Of a DNA stretch of 64,000 nucleotides, positions 44,927 through 53,979 are shown piece by piece; position 1 is the stretch's first letter, and each line of letters starts with the position of its first letter. Location: assembly GCF_036075115.1 (NCBI RefSeq), contig NZ_CP107958.1, positions 62,001-126,000 on the forward strand, read 5' to 3'. Below the pieces are notes generated by a model. That model made no database searches, was not told the origin of the DNA, and was given only the letters and a program-made list of their open reading frames with translations. The translations under genes and the position numbers were made by a program. Source of the DNA: Streptomyces sp. NBC_00377. GTDB lineage: Bacteria > Actinomycetota > Actinomycetes > Streptomycetales > Streptomycetaceae.

Positions 44927-45985
44927 TCAGAGGAGCTCGATCAGCTTGTCGGTGAACTCGGCGGTGGTCGCGCTTCCGCCGAGGTCACGGGTGCGGGTAT
45001 CGCTCTTGGCCAGGATCGACGCGATCGCGTCCGTGATGTCCCTGGCCGCTGCGGGATGGCCGAGGTGGTCGAGCATCATGGCCGCGGACCAGATCGCGCC
45101 CAGAGGGTTGGCGATGCCCTGGCCCGCGATGTCGGGCGCGGAGCCGTGCACCGGCTCGAACATCGAGGGGAAGTCCCGCTCGGGGTTGAGGTTGGCTGCC
45201 GGGGCGATGCCGATGGATCCGGCGACCGCGGCCGCGAGGTCGCTGAGGATGTCGCCGAAGAGGTTGGAAGCGACGACGACGTCGAAGCGGGCGGGGTCGA
45301 GGACGAACTTGGCCGCCAGAGCGTCGATGTGCTCCTGGTCCCAGGTGACGCCGGGGTGTTCGGCGGCCCGCTCGGCGATCAGCTCGTCCCAGAACGGCAT
45401 GGTGTGGATGATGCCGTTGGACTTGGTGGCGGAAGTGAGCTTCCCCCGGCGGCGAGCGGCGAGCGAGAAGGCGAAGTCGGCGATCCGGGTGACCCCGGCC
45501 CGCGTGAACACCGCTTCCTGGACGGCCAGCTCCTCGGACGTGCCCTGGTTCAGCCGTCCGCCAATCTCGCTGTACTCGCCTTCGGCGTTCTCCCGCACGA
45601 CGACGATGTCGACCTCGCCCGGACGTGCGCCGCGCACCGGACTGTCGATACCTTCGAAGACACGGATGGGCCGGAGGTTGACGTACTGACGGAAGCTGCG
45701 CCGGATCGGGATCAGCAGACCCCACAGCGAGACATGGTCGGGCACACCCGGGTACCCCACGGCCCCGAGCAAGATCGTGTCCTTGTCGCGCAGTTGGTCG
45801 ATTCCGTCGGCGGGCATCATGGCGCCCTCTCGCAGGTACCGCTCGCACGACCAGTCGTACGACGTGTAGGAGAGGCTGAAGCCGTGCCGGCGGCCGAGAA
45901 CATCGAGCACCTGCTGTGCTGAGGGCAGCACTTCGGCGCCGATGCCGTCGCCGGGGATCAGGGCAATGCGGTGGTGTGTCGTCAT
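44927..45985 (-). CDS. Tartrate dehydrogenase-like beta-decarboxylating dehydrogenase
   Basis: The 352-aa protein starts at ATG 45985 with the family's N-terminal IALIPGDGIGAEV. It carries RENAEGEYSEIGGR and the metal-binding VVASNLFGDILSDL. The C-terminal FEPVHGSAPDIAGQGIANP binds the nucleotide. These are isocitrate/isopropylmalate dehydrogenase superfamily motifs; the ENAEGEYSEIGGR version is typical of tartrate dehydrogenase/decarboxylase (TtuC-like). It oxidises a 2-hydroxy diacid, often with decarboxylation, using NAD and a divalent metal. A LysR gene lies 92 bp upstream on the same strand. Tartrate itself is not proven as substrate; D-malate is an alternative. Confidence 0.85.
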   Translation of the reverse strand: MTTHHRIALIPGDGIGAEVLPSAQQVLDVLGRRHGFSLSYTSYDWSCERYLREGAMMPADGIDQLRDKDTILLGAVGYPGVPDHVSLWGLLIPIRRSFRQYVNLRPIRVFEGIDSPVRGARPGEVDIVVVRENAEGEYSEIGGRLNQGTSEELAVQEAVFTRAGVTRIADFAFSLAARRRGKLTSATKSNGIIHTMPFWDELIAERAAEHPGVTWDQEHIDALAAKFVLDPARFDVVVASNLFGDILSDLAAAVAGSIGIAPAANLNPERDFPSMFEPVHGSAPDIAGQGIANPLGAIWSAAMMLDHLGHPAAARDITDAIASILAKSDTRTRDLGGSATTAEFTDKLIELL

Positions 45986-46077
45986 GCCGTCGATTGCAGC
46001 AAGGCGGCCCGTGGGGTGTCCAAGACGCAAAACGGATATCCCTTATAAGCTCCGCCTATCAGCCACAGCGGCGCCCA

Positions 46078-46962
46078 TCAGCGTGCGGAGTCCGAGGTGG
46101 CGGCCGTGACGAACGCGGCGGCTGCCGGCGACAATGTGCCGCAGCGGGTTACGAGAGCGATGTCCAAGCTGGTCTCCGGCTCGATGTCCAGGACGCGGGC
46201 GCCCAGCCGCCGGGCGAGGTCCCGCCAGGAATCCATGACCACCGCGAGCCCTACGCCGGCCAGTACCAAGGGCATGAGCGACACCCGGTGCTCCGTCTCG
46301 GCGGCGATGGTGAACTCGATTCCCTGGTCCCGCAGCGCGTCCACGTAGGCGCGCATGCCGGTACCCGGCTGTCCGACGATGAGCCGCTGTCCAGCAAGTT
46401 CGCGGCACTCCACCGCGGTCCGACCAGCGAACGGACCGTCGGCCGGCACCATCAGCACGAAGCGCTGTCGCTCCAGCGCGTAGGAGACGACCTCCTTGTC
46501 GGAGAAAGGCCCGGTGGACGCCAAGAGCCCCAGTTCCACGGCGCCCGTGCGCACCATGTCGATCACATCACGTGCGGTGAACGCCGCTTTGATGGCCACG
46601 GAGACGCCGGGGTACCGGTGGCTGAAGGTGCTCACCAGACTCGTCAGCGGCTCCACCGCCTGCGACGGCACGGATGCCACGTCCAGGCGCCCCTCACGTA
46701 GCTCGTGCACCGCCACTACGCTCGCCCGCGCCGTCTGCAGACTCCGCACGGCCTCCCGGGCAGGCTCGATCAATGCCCTTCCGGCCTCCGTCAGCACCGC
46801 CCTGCGTCCGATGCGATGGAAAAGCTCGGAACCGAGATCACGCTCCAGTGCCCGCACCGCCTGCGACAGTGACGGCTGAGACAGGTACAGAGCCGAGGCC
46901 GCCCGGTTGAACCCACCGCGGTCGACAACCGCAAGGAAGTACTCCAGCTGCCGAACGTCCAT
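46078..46962 (-). CDS. LysR-family transcriptional regulator
   Basis: The 294-aa protein starts at ATG 46962 with GAGGG 5 nt upstream. It begins MDVRQLEYFLAVVDRGG and has the winged helix-turn-helix AASALYLSQPSLSQAVRAL. A type II periplasmic-binding effector domain follows. It is upstream of, and codirectional with, the tartrate-dehydrogenase-like gene, leaving a 92-bp gap with an A/T-rich patch (GGATATCCCTTATAAG). It is the likely regulator of that enzyme. LysR proteins more often sit divergent from their targets, so the tandem layout is slightly unusual. Confidence 0.9.
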   Translation of the reverse strand: MDVRQLEYFLAVVDRGGFNRAASALYLSQPSLSQAVRALERDLGSELFHRIGRRAVLTEAGRALIEPAREAVRSLQTARASVVAVHELREGRLDVASVPSQAVEPLTSLVSTFSHRYPGVSVAIKAAFTARDVIDMVRTGAVELGLLASTGPFSDKEVVSYALERQRFVLMVPADGPFAGRTAVECRELAGQRLIVGQPGTGMRAYVDALRDQGIEFTIAAETEHRVSLMPLVLAGVGLAVVMDSWRDLARRLGARVLDIEPETSLDIALVTRCGTLSPAAAAFVTAATSDSAR

Positions 46963-48043
46963 ACACGCCCTCTGTCCCTGGAAGAAACAAACCGACAAAT
47001 CGTCGATCCCAACCATGGTGGTCCGAAGGATCGCCTCGACGAAGTGCGGACCACCGTTGCGCCCTCGAACGGCGGTCACAGCCGACGGAGGCACCCAGTC
47101 GCTGTCGGCGGGCTGGAGCCTGACGCCATCGCCCCATGGTCATCAGGACCTATCGCAAGTTGCCTGATCCCTGATCGCACCACACCCGTGGCGCTCACCA
47201 CCCTCTCAGACTCCGGCGCTGAGCTGCATCGATGCAAGAATCACCGGCTGACGGCTTGCTGCCATGGAGAATCAGTCGTAATGCCGGCGGCATCAGCGCA
47301 CTCGTCCGGCTCCGCTTACTCTGCGGGCAAGGCGGGCAAGGCGGGCAAGGCGGGCAAGGCGGGCAACCGGATGGTCACCGCCAGGTCCTGCGCCCTCACG
47401 CCGCTCCGGCGGAGTACCGTCGTCGGCGACTCCTCGAGGCAGTCGCTCAAATTCCTGCCGACCCGGCCCATACGGGATCCACCAAGGGGCTCTGGCCTGC
47501 CGCAGCGGCTCCAGCCGGACGCGGACCACCTTGACGGTGGATGAACCCTGCGCCCGCGCGCAGCACCTGGCGCAGGCAGACGACGGGTCACCCAGGCTCG
47601 CCGAGTGTCGACGCGGAGATCACCGGCCCCCCGTGGCCGGGAACGCAGAGGGCGACGAGTGCGCAGGTTGGGCCGAACACGGCCCAGGGTGCCCGTTCGG
47701 CATACGGCTGACTCTCCGACAGCAGGCAACGCCGTGCGCCGTGAGCGGCTGCTCGCCCAGACAAAGGAAGCCGAGGGAAGCCGGGACGAGCACGGTAGTG
47801 GGCATGTGACCGCTGACCCGGTCCCGGAGCCCCCTACCTGTGCGGTCGGACCGAGTACCAGCCCGGTGAGCATGTAACGGCGGTGCCCACGAGCGCCACG
47901 CTCACCGTGTTCGGCACCCCGTGCCCCAGCCGGGCCAGCAGGTCACGACAGAGCGCGTGCGAACCGAACGGGTGCGGCCGAGGGCGGGAGCAATCAGGCC
48001 GCCGTGTCCACGTGGAGCGGATCCCGGAGCCGTGCAGCTGTGA
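46963..48043. other. 1.08-kb region without a supportable gene
   Basis: Short frames occur on both strands but show no recognised domain, initiation site or stable codon pattern. The region contains a 9-bp tandem repeat at 47323-47366. It may be remnant sequence between the two regulator-enzyme units. Confidence 0.5.
47323..47366. repeat. 9-bp tandem repeat, four copies plus a partial
   Basis: GCGGGCAAG is repeated four times and followed by GCGGGCAA. The unit length equals that of the repeat at 14490, but the sequence differs. It lies in a region without a credible gene. Confidence 0.9.
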
Positions 48044-48226
48044 TCAGAGCGAACAGGGCAAGGGCACGACGACGGGTCCGACGGCGTTGCCCGACGTGCT
48101 GGTGCCGCTGCGGACGGTGGCCCCCTTCGGACAGCCGTAGGTGGAGGCGTTGCAGGCGTGGAAACCGGTGGAGTCGGGGCCGCTCTCCACCCGCATGCCG
48201 GGCGTGGCCGTGGTGGCGTCCGTCAT
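48044..48226 (-). CDS. 60-aa frame coupled to the aminotransferase stop
   Basis: An ATG at 48226 overlaps the TGA of the GABA-transaminase-like gene (ATGA), as coupled genes do. It opens a 60-residue frame with a Cys-containing centre (FHACNASTYGCP) and a hydrophobic tail (VGPVVVPL). No family is recognised. It may be a real small protein, the 5' remnant of a deleted operon gene such as a permease, or chance. Confidence 0.3.
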   Translation of the reverse strand: MTDATTATPGMRVESGPDSTGFHACNASTYGCPKGATVRSGTSTSGNAVGPVVVPLPCSL

Positions 48227-49491
48227 CGCCCTGCCGCTTCCGACGTGCCGGCCTCGACCGCGCTCGCCCATGCCCGCAGGCCCTCGTCCACCGCCGTCTC
48301 GTCGATGACGAGGGCCGGGATCATGCGCACGACCTGGTTCCAGGCGCCGCACAGCAGCAGGAGCAGGCCCTCAGCGACGGCGGCTCGCTGGACGCGTGCG
48401 GCCGTCTCAGGGTCGGGGCTGCCGTCCTCGGTGACGAACTCGGTGGCCAGCATCAGCCCGAGGCCCCGCACCTCGCCGATGCCCGGCGTCCGGTCGGCCA
48501 CCGCCTCCAGGCCTTGGCGCAGCCGCTCGCCCATCGCCTCGGCGTTCTCGACGAGCTTCTCGTCGCGTACGACGTCGAGGGTGGCGCAGGCCGCGGCACA
48601 GGCGACGGCGTTGGCACCGTACGTACCACCCTGCGAGCCGGGCCACGCCTTGGCCATCAGCTCCTCGGAGGCGGCGATGCCGGACAGTGGGAACCCGCTG
48701 GCCAGGCCCTTGGCGGTGACGAGGATGTCGGGCGTGACGCCGAAGTGGTCGTGGCCCCAGAAGCGGCCGGTGCGGCCGACGCCCGTCTGCACTTCGTCGA
48801 GGATCAGCAGGAACCCGTGCCGGTCCGCACGCTCCCGAAGTCCCTCCATGAACGTGCGGTTGGCGGGCACGTACCCGCCCTCGCCGAGGACCGGCTCGAC
48901 GATGATCGCGGCCGTGTCGGCGGGCGAGGAGATCGTCTGGAGCGTGTAGTCGAGCTCCTTCAGGGCGAAGCGGGTCGCGGTCTCCTCGTCCCAGCCGTAT
49001 CGGTAGGCCGCCGGGAAGGGGGTGACGACCACGCCGCTCATCAGCGGGGAGAAGCCGGAGCGGAAACGAGTACCCGAAGTCGTCATGGAGGCGGCGGCGA
49101 CCGTACGGCCATGGAAGCCGCCGTGACAGACGATCACGTTCGGGCGGCCTGTGGCCTGGCGGGCGAGCCGCAGGGCAGCCTCGACGGCCTCGCTGCCGGA
49201 GTTGGTGAAGAAAAGGCTGTCCATGCCTGCCGGCAGCACCTCACCGAGTTTGTCGACCAAGCGACGCAACGGCTCATGCATGACGGTCGTGTACTGGCCG
49301 TGGATCAGCGAGCCCACCTGCTCCTGGGCCGCCGCCACGACCTTGGGGTGGCAGTGACCGGTGCTGGTGACGCCGATGCCGGCGGTGAAGTCGAGGAAGC
49401 GGCGGCCGTCCTGGTCGAAGAGGTGGACCCCCTCGCCCCGGGACGCCACCACGGGCGTGGCCTGGCGAAGGTGCGGCGACAGTGCGGTCAT
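48223..49491 (-). CDS. Class III aminotransferase, 4-aminobutyrate transaminase-like
   Basis: The 422-aa PLP enzyme has the class III landmarks FTAGIGVTSTGHCHP, FFTNSGSEAVEAALRLAR, CHGGFHGRT, the Asp in LILDEVQTGVGRTGR and the PLP Lys in VTAKGLASGFPLSG. It transfers the omega- or gamma-amino group of an amino acid to 2-oxoglutarate, giving a semialdehyde. With the GabD-like dehydrogenase at 34.7-36.2 kb it could complete a GABA shunt. It is divergent from a second PucR regulator 246 bp away. Substrate preference beyond the GABA/ornithine/diaminobutyrate class cannot be judged. Confidence 0.88.
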   Translation of the reverse strand: MTALSPHLRQATPVVASRGEGVHLFDQDGRRFLDFTAGIGVTSTGHCHPKVVAAAQEQVGSLIHGQYTTVMHEPLRRLVDKLGEVLPAGMDSLFFTNSGSEAVEAALRLARQATGRPNVIVCHGGFHGRTVAAASMTTSGTRFRSGFSPLMSGVVVTPFPAAYRYGWDEETATRFALKELDYTLQTISSPADTAAIIVEPVLGEGGYVPANRTFMEGLRERADRHGFLLILDEVQTGVGRTGRFWGHDHFGVTPDILVTAKGLASGFPLSGIAASEELMAKAWPGSQGGTYGANAVACAAACATLDVVRDEKLVENAEAMGERLRQGLEAVADRTPGIGEVRGLGLMLATEFVTEDGSPDPETAARVQRAAVAEGLLLLLCGAWNQVVRMIPALVIDETAVDEGLRAWASAVEAGTSEAAGR

Positions 49492-49737
49492 GTTCGTCTC
49501 CCAGCCTCGGTGCTCGGTCTACTGCGGACTCCCGAGCATCCCCGCCAGCAAGGGTGGCGCCCACACGCGATCTGTCCGACCGGCACACGACATCCGGACG
49601 TTGTGCCAGGCCATCGGCGGCGCACCGGACACAGACCATTCCCTGACCGCTCTTGTGCAGGTCAGGGACGCTTGTCACAGTGACCGGACAGTCCCCGAAC
49701 GCCGGGTCACGTCCGCGCAGGAACCCTTGGAGAGACC

Positions 49738-51363
49738 GTGAACGACAACCACCCGGCCGGCCAGGGGCCCACCCGTCCGCTCACCGTCGCCGACGTCCTG
49801 GCCCTTCCTGTCCTGGCTGCCGGACAACCGACGGTCGTCACTGGCGCGCCGCATCTGGATCACCCGGTCCGGTGGGTGCACATCACCGAGCTGACCGACC
49901 CCGCGTCGTTCCTCAAGGGCGGCGAGCTCGTCCTGACCACCGGGATGCCCCTGCCGCAGGACGCGGCAGGCGTGCGCCAGTACGTCGACGAACTCGCCGA
50001 CATCGGGGCTGCGGCCCTGGTCATCGAACTCGTACGCCGCTACCACCGCCCGCCGGACACGCTCGTCGACGCCTGCCGACGTCGCGGCCTCCCCCTCGTC
50101 ACCCTGGCCAAGGACGTCAACTTCCTGGAAGTCACGCAGATCGTGCACTCGCTTCTGCTCGGCAACCAGGCCGAGGCGATGCGCCGCAGTCAGCGCATCC
50201 ACGAGGCGTTCACCGCCCTGACCCTGCGCGGCGCCGGACCGGAGGACGTGGTGCGTGCGGCGGCGGGCATGAGCGGACGTACGGTGGTGCTGGAAAATCT
50301 GGTGCACCAGGCTCTGATCTGCGAACCATCCGGGCTCACCGTGGACGAGGCACTCGCCGACTGGGAACGACGCTCCAGAACGACCAGCCCCGGCGACACC
50401 ACAGCCACACGCGGCCCGGAAGGCTGGCTCACCGCCCCGGTCGAGTACCAGGGCGAGCGCTGGGGCCGCGTGGTCATGCTCCCGGTGCGCACCTCAGGAG
50501 CAGCGTTCGGGCCGGAGGACATCACCCTGCTGGAGAGGACCGCGATGGCACTGACCGTCGCGCGTCTCATCCACCCCACCCCATGGGAACGCACCGCACA
50601 CCGCAACGCCCTGCTCGATCTTACGGAACAGCGCCACCGCTCCGCGGAGGACGCCCGCGCCCGTTGCACTGCCCTCGGCCTGCCAACTGATCGAGGCCAC
50701 TTCGTCGCCGTCCTGGTGGACCTGCGTGCCAGGAAGGGGGCGGTCGAGACCGAGTCACGTCTTGAGCGGGAGCTGAGCACGGCAGGGGTGGCGGCCCTCG
50801 TCGGCGAGCTGGCCCCCGGCCGCCTCGGCATCCTGCTGGCTCTGCGCACCGGCCAGCCCTGGCGTCCCATTGTGGAGCGCCTGTCCGAAGCGGTACGGGG
50901 GCTGGCCCCAGAAGCGATCGTGAGTGCGGGTTGCGAGGTCGCAGACCTCACCGACAGCGCCCGATCCTTCCGCGAGGCGGCTCGCGTCGCCGAGGCCACC
51001 CCGCCCGGCCAGCCACTCCCCCACAACCGCTCGTTCCATGAGCTGTCCGACATCGGCCTGAGCCGTGTGCTGTACGCCCTGCGAGAAGACCCTCGTGTCC
51101 AGGAGTACACCGAACGACAGCTCCGGCGCCTCATCGACCAGGACGCTCAGCACGGCACCGACTTGCTGACCACCCTGCGCCACTACCTTGAAGCGGCCGG
51201 CAACAAGACGACCGCCGCCCGCCGGGGCGGCCTCTCCCGCGAGACCATCTACCAACGCCTGCGCACCATTGAGCGTCTCCTCGACCGTGACCTCGAATCG
51301 GGCGACCAACGCACGGAGCTTCACGTGGCACTCACAGCACTCGATGTCCTGCGAGCCGGCTGA
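49738..51363 (+). CDS. PucR-family transcriptional regulator (second copy)
   Basis: The 541-aa protein has the same layout as the regulator at 42.9-44.5 kb. The N-terminal PucR domain reads LDHPVRWVHITELTDP and GGELVLTTGMPLPQDA; the C-terminal helix-turn-helix is LRHYLEAAGNKTTAARRGGLSRETIYQRL, quoted in part. The GTG start at 49738 has GGAGAG close upstream. It is divergent from the GABA-transaminase-like gene, its likely target. The two PucR proteins are clear paralogues, possibly sensing related intermediates of the same pathway. Confidence 0.9.
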   Translation: MNDNHPAGQGPTRPLTVADVLALPVLAAGQPTVVTGAPHLDHPVRWVHITELTDPASFLKGGELVLTTGMPLPQDAAGVRQYVDELADIGAAALVIELVRRYHRPPDTLVDACRRRGLPLVTLAKDVNFLEVTQIVHSLLLGNQAEAMRRSQRIHEAFTALTLRGAGPEDVVRAAAGMSGRTVVLENLVHQALICEPSGLTVDEALADWERRSRTTSPGDTTATRGPEGWLTAPVEYQGERWGRVVMLPVRTSGAAFGPEDITLLERTAMALTVARLIHPTPWERTAHRNALLDLTEQRHRSAEDARARCTALGLPTDRGHFVAVLVDLRARKGAVETESRLERELSTAGVAALVGELAPGRLGILLALRTGQPWRPIVERLSEAVRGLAPEAIVSAGCEVADLTDSARSFREAARVAEATPPGQPLPHNRSFHELSDIGLSRVLYALREDPRVQEYTERQLRRLIDQDAQHGTDLLTTLRHYLEAAGNKTTAARRGGLSRETIYQRLRTIERLLDRDLESGDQRTELHVALTALDVLRAG

Positions 51364-51638
51364 CGCGGACTCCCTCTGGGGCGGCGCCGCGCACAGGACC
51401 AAGCCACCGCCGACTTGAACGACAGCCGGGAGTCCCAGAACAGGCCGTTGGCAATCTGCGTCAACTGATCGCCCGCCATCACACCCCGGCTGCCCCTGCC
51501 CCAAAGCGGCTCACCGCGGTGTCTCCGAGGCGAACCGCGCGCGGTGTCCAAGGCAGCGCTCCAAGCCCGCCGGGGTGGGGCGGCTGCGGGCCTGGGTGCG
51601 CAGTCGTGCGTCTGTTCCATGCCGTCAGCTCACCGCCG

Positions 51639-52501
51639 GGCACTGTCACGTTCGCTGGCCGGGGTGGGAAGATCTTCGGATTGATCACGGTGGAGGAGGC
51701 TGTCCGTGGGGAACGTGTCACCGTTGTACAAGGGGCACCGGTACCCGGTCGAGGTCATCTCCCAGGCGGTGTGGCTGTACCACCGCTTCCCGCTCAGCTT
51801 CCGCGAGGTCGAGGAACTCATGCTCGAACGCGGCGTGATCGTCTCCTACGAGACCATCCGCCGCTGGTGCGCCAAGTTCGGGCAGACCTACGCCAACGCG
51901 CTGCGGCGCAGACAGCCCGGACCCGGCGACAAGTGGCACCTGGACCAGGTCTTTCTCAAGATCAACGGACAGGTCCGCTACCTGTGGCGGGCCGTAGACC
52001 AGGACGGGAACGTACTGGACATCCTCGTGCAGAACCGCCGCAACAAGGCCGCGGCCAGGCGCTTCTTCCGCCGGCTCCTGAAGAAGACAGGTGCGGTGCC
52101 GCGGGTGATCGTCACCGACAAGCTCCGCTCCTACGGGGCGGCCCACCGCGAAATCACGCCCTCCGTCGAGCACCGTTCCCACAAGGGCCTGAACAACCGG
52201 GCAGAGAACAGCCATCAGCCCACCAGGCAGCGCGAACGGGCGATGAAGGGTTTCCGCAGCACCGGTGGAGCCCAGCGGTTCCTGTCCGCGTTCAGCGGCA
52301 TCTCACCCCACTTCCGGCCACGCCGGCACCGGATGACCGCCCCCGGCCACCGCACCGAGATGATCAACCGCTTTGGGATCTGGGACCAGATCACCGGCAC
52401 CGCCGGCCAGCCCACCGCAGCTTGAGCCAAGGCTGACGCCTCGACCAGCCATATCCTGGCAGCCCCTCAGGCACACACACGCCCAACAACGTGACAGCGC
52501 C
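51639..52501. mobile_element. IS6-family insertion sequence (863 bp)
   Basis: The element is bounded by 14-bp terminal inverted repeats. The left is GGCACTGTCACGTT (51639-51652) and the right is its inverted copy with one mismatch (52488-52501). It encloses a single intact transposase gene and has the size usual for IS6/IS26-like elements. Flanking 8-mers (CACCGCCG and TCGCCGAG) are not identical, so no target duplication is visible. Confidence 0.8.
51706..52425 (+). CDS. IS6-family DDE transposase
   Basis: The 239-aa protein has the N-terminal zinc/HTH region (YPVEVISQAVWLYHRFPLS). The DDE catalytic residues are Asp in WHLDQVFLKI, Asp in VIVTDKLRSY and Glu in NNRAENSHQPTR. The motif FRSTGGAQRFLSAFSG follows. 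It is full length and appears intact, so the element may be active. The GTG start lies 67 bp inside the left terminal repeat. IS6 elements transpose by replicative cointegration. Confidence 0.93.
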   Translation: MGNVSPLYKGHRYPVEVISQAVWLYHRFPLSFREVEELMLERGVIVSYETIRRWCAKFGQTYANALRRRQPGPGDKWHLDQVFLKINGQVRYLWRAVDQDGNVLDILVQNRRNKAAARRFFRRLLKKTGAVPRVIVTDKLRSYGAAHREITPSVEHRSHKGLNNRAENSHQPTRQRERAMKGFRSTGGAQRFLSAFSGISPHFRPRRHRMTAPGHRTEMINRFGIWDQITGTAGQPTAA

Positions 52502-52611
52502 TCGCCGAGCATTTCGGCGTCTGGCCGGCGGTGATCTCCTGCATCGAACGCGGCACACGCCGCGACGACGACCTCGCCAGCGCCTACCGGGACTGGCTCA
52601 CCGTGGCCTGA
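52501..52611 (+). pseudogene. C-terminal scrap of a transposase-like protein cut by the IS6 end
   Basis: From the last base of the IS6 repeat a 36-codon frame reads LAEHFGVWPAVISCIERG and ends DWLTVA at TGA 52611. The helix-turn-helix-like wording resembles ends of Streptomyces transposases I have seen but cannot name. The upstream part is absent; its counterpart is not found at the left end of the IS. Confidence 0.35.
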
Positions 52612-52628
52612 CCGTTTCAGGAGCGGAT

Positions 52629-52880
52629 TCACTCATAGACGGTGGCGGCCTGAAGGGCTCTGGCCAGGAAGGTCCAGTCCCCATCCTCGGGGAGCTGCTT
52701 CCCGAAGTTTCGGTACCAGCCCGGCGAGGCATCCATCCACGCCGCGAGGGCTTCAAGGAAGTGATCGAGGCTCTGGTTCTCCCATTCGTGCCCCCGGCGG
52801 AGGTAGTCCTGGTGCAGTTCTCGGACGAAGGCGACCAGCTCGTCGCGGCTGCGGACCTCGCTGTCGGGAGTGAGTGACAT
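52629..52880 (-). CDS. DUF7660-like small protein
   Basis: The 83-aa soluble protein has the compact pattern DELVAFVRELHQDY, WENQSLDHFLEALAAWMD and DWTFLARALQAATVYE, which I associate with DUF7660. The function is unknown. The ATG start at 52880 gives the length usual for the family. It lies just beyond the IS6 element and is convergent with the transposase fragment. Confidence 0.75.
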   Translation of the reverse strand: MSLTPDSEVRSRDELVAFVRELHQDYLRRGHEWENQSLDHFLEALAAWMDASPGWYRNFGKQLPEDGDWTFLARALQAATVYE

Positions 52881-53174
52881 GGAGTGAAGGTACCTCGCTT
52901 GGGCGAGCGCCCACGCTTGACGATCAATAGGAGCATCAGTCCCCGTCCCACTGGCTCGGCAAAGCCAGGAGCAGCGGCAAGGGGCCCGAACCCAGAAGTG
53001 TGACTGAACGCCACAGTTGGCCAGTCAGAGCGTCGTAGGTGGCCGCGTGGAAACGACCACCTACAGGTGTGATGTAGGTCACGTTGAGGGTTTCCAAGAT
53101 TTATTGCTGCTGGGGCGCTCTCCCGAGCCCGAGAGGTGAAAGCTGTTGGCACACTCACAAGGAGCGGGCACCTG
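52881..53174. other. Divergent intergenic region with an inverted repeat
   Basis: About 290 bp without a gene, upstream of both the DUF7660-like gene and the broken sigma-like gene. It contains GTAGGTGG (53035-53042) and CCACCTAC (53057-53064) as a perfect 8-bp inverted repeat. Confidence 0.45.
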
Positions 53175-53979
53175 ATGACCTCTGCCTTCGATCCTCCTGC
53201 TGGACATTCAAATGGCCGCGTGGAGATGTGGGCCGCGGACGCCGAGACCTCCGGCATGACGGCGACGGAGGCCTGCACGACAAGCGTGCCCGACCTCCTG
53301 AGCCTGATTAACGTCAACGGCAGGCTGCTGTCTTCGTACGGCCCCGGAGAGTCTTATCCAGCGAGTTTCGAGGGGGCTGGAGCGGCCGTTGCACATCAAG
53401 CTGCCAGGCTAGGAGACGGTCAGATCGTCGACCAATTCGCCAAAGTGGTCTTGTGCGTCCCACGCAGCGAGCGGTGGCGGGAGGCGGTGTCGACGGCGGG
53501 AGGCGGTGTCGACCGCGCTGCTCGGCGACTGGGTTAACCCGCTGTACGAAACCAACATGTTGCAGACCCCCTCGGCCAGCTTCTTGAGGGCTGAGGCCCG
53601 GGCCATCCACCGGCAACTCGTGCCGGTGTGGCGGCGTCGCACCAAGCATGGCCGCGTGCTTTCGCTGGACCTCCCGCTGGGAGATGGACTGTGCCTGTAC
53701 GACCTGGTCGCCGACAAGCCAGAGCCGATGGCCAGCACCGTCATCGAGGACGAGCGACTGACCGCCCTGCTGCATGCGCTGACGCTGCAGGAACGCCAGA
53801 CGGTTGTCGCCCGGGCTACGGCCGATGGCACCACCTGGACGGAAGCTGCACAGATCGTAGGAGTCGACGATCCAAAGTCCTTCGGCGAGCGGGTCCGGCG
53901 TAAGGTCAAGCGCTTGATCGACGAGCAGCAACGGCGCCGCGCCCAAGCCGCCGCTGTTAACAAGGCTGGTGCCCGATGA
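53175..53979 (+). pseudogene. Sigma-factor-like HTH protein split by a 19-bp tandem duplication
   Basis: The frame from ATG 53175 reads to WREAVST, then enters the second copy of a 19-bp repeat (53476-53513) and runs out of frame. Deleting one copy joins it exactly to the frame from 53506: ALLGDWVNPLYETN, then ALTLQERQTVVARATADG and WTEAAQIVGVDDPKSFGERVRR. The joined protein would have ~261 aa, with a C-terminal sigma-region-4-like helix-turn-helix. Family assignment is uncertain. The last codons overlap a small membrane gene (ATGA). As written the gene is broken, though the 3' half could still be translated from GTG 53506. Confidence 0.55.
53476..53513. repeat. Perfect 19-bp tandem duplication
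   Basis: GGCGGGAGGCGGTGTCGAC occurs twice without a gap. Nineteen is not a multiple of three, so the duplication shifts the reading frame of the sigma-like gene. It looks like a recent replication-slippage event. Confidence 0.95.

Noticed and set aside
44542..44955. Plus-strand 137-aa protein between pucR and the tartrate-dehydrogenase-like gene
   Set aside because: It crosses a strong terminator hairpin, lacks motifs and overlaps the end of a real gene.
47316..47873. Minus-strand 185-aa protein
   Set aside because: It is rich in Arg/Pro/Ser without motifs, contains the 9-bp repeat as LARLAR units and has no initiation signal; a shadow frame of G+C-rich DNA.
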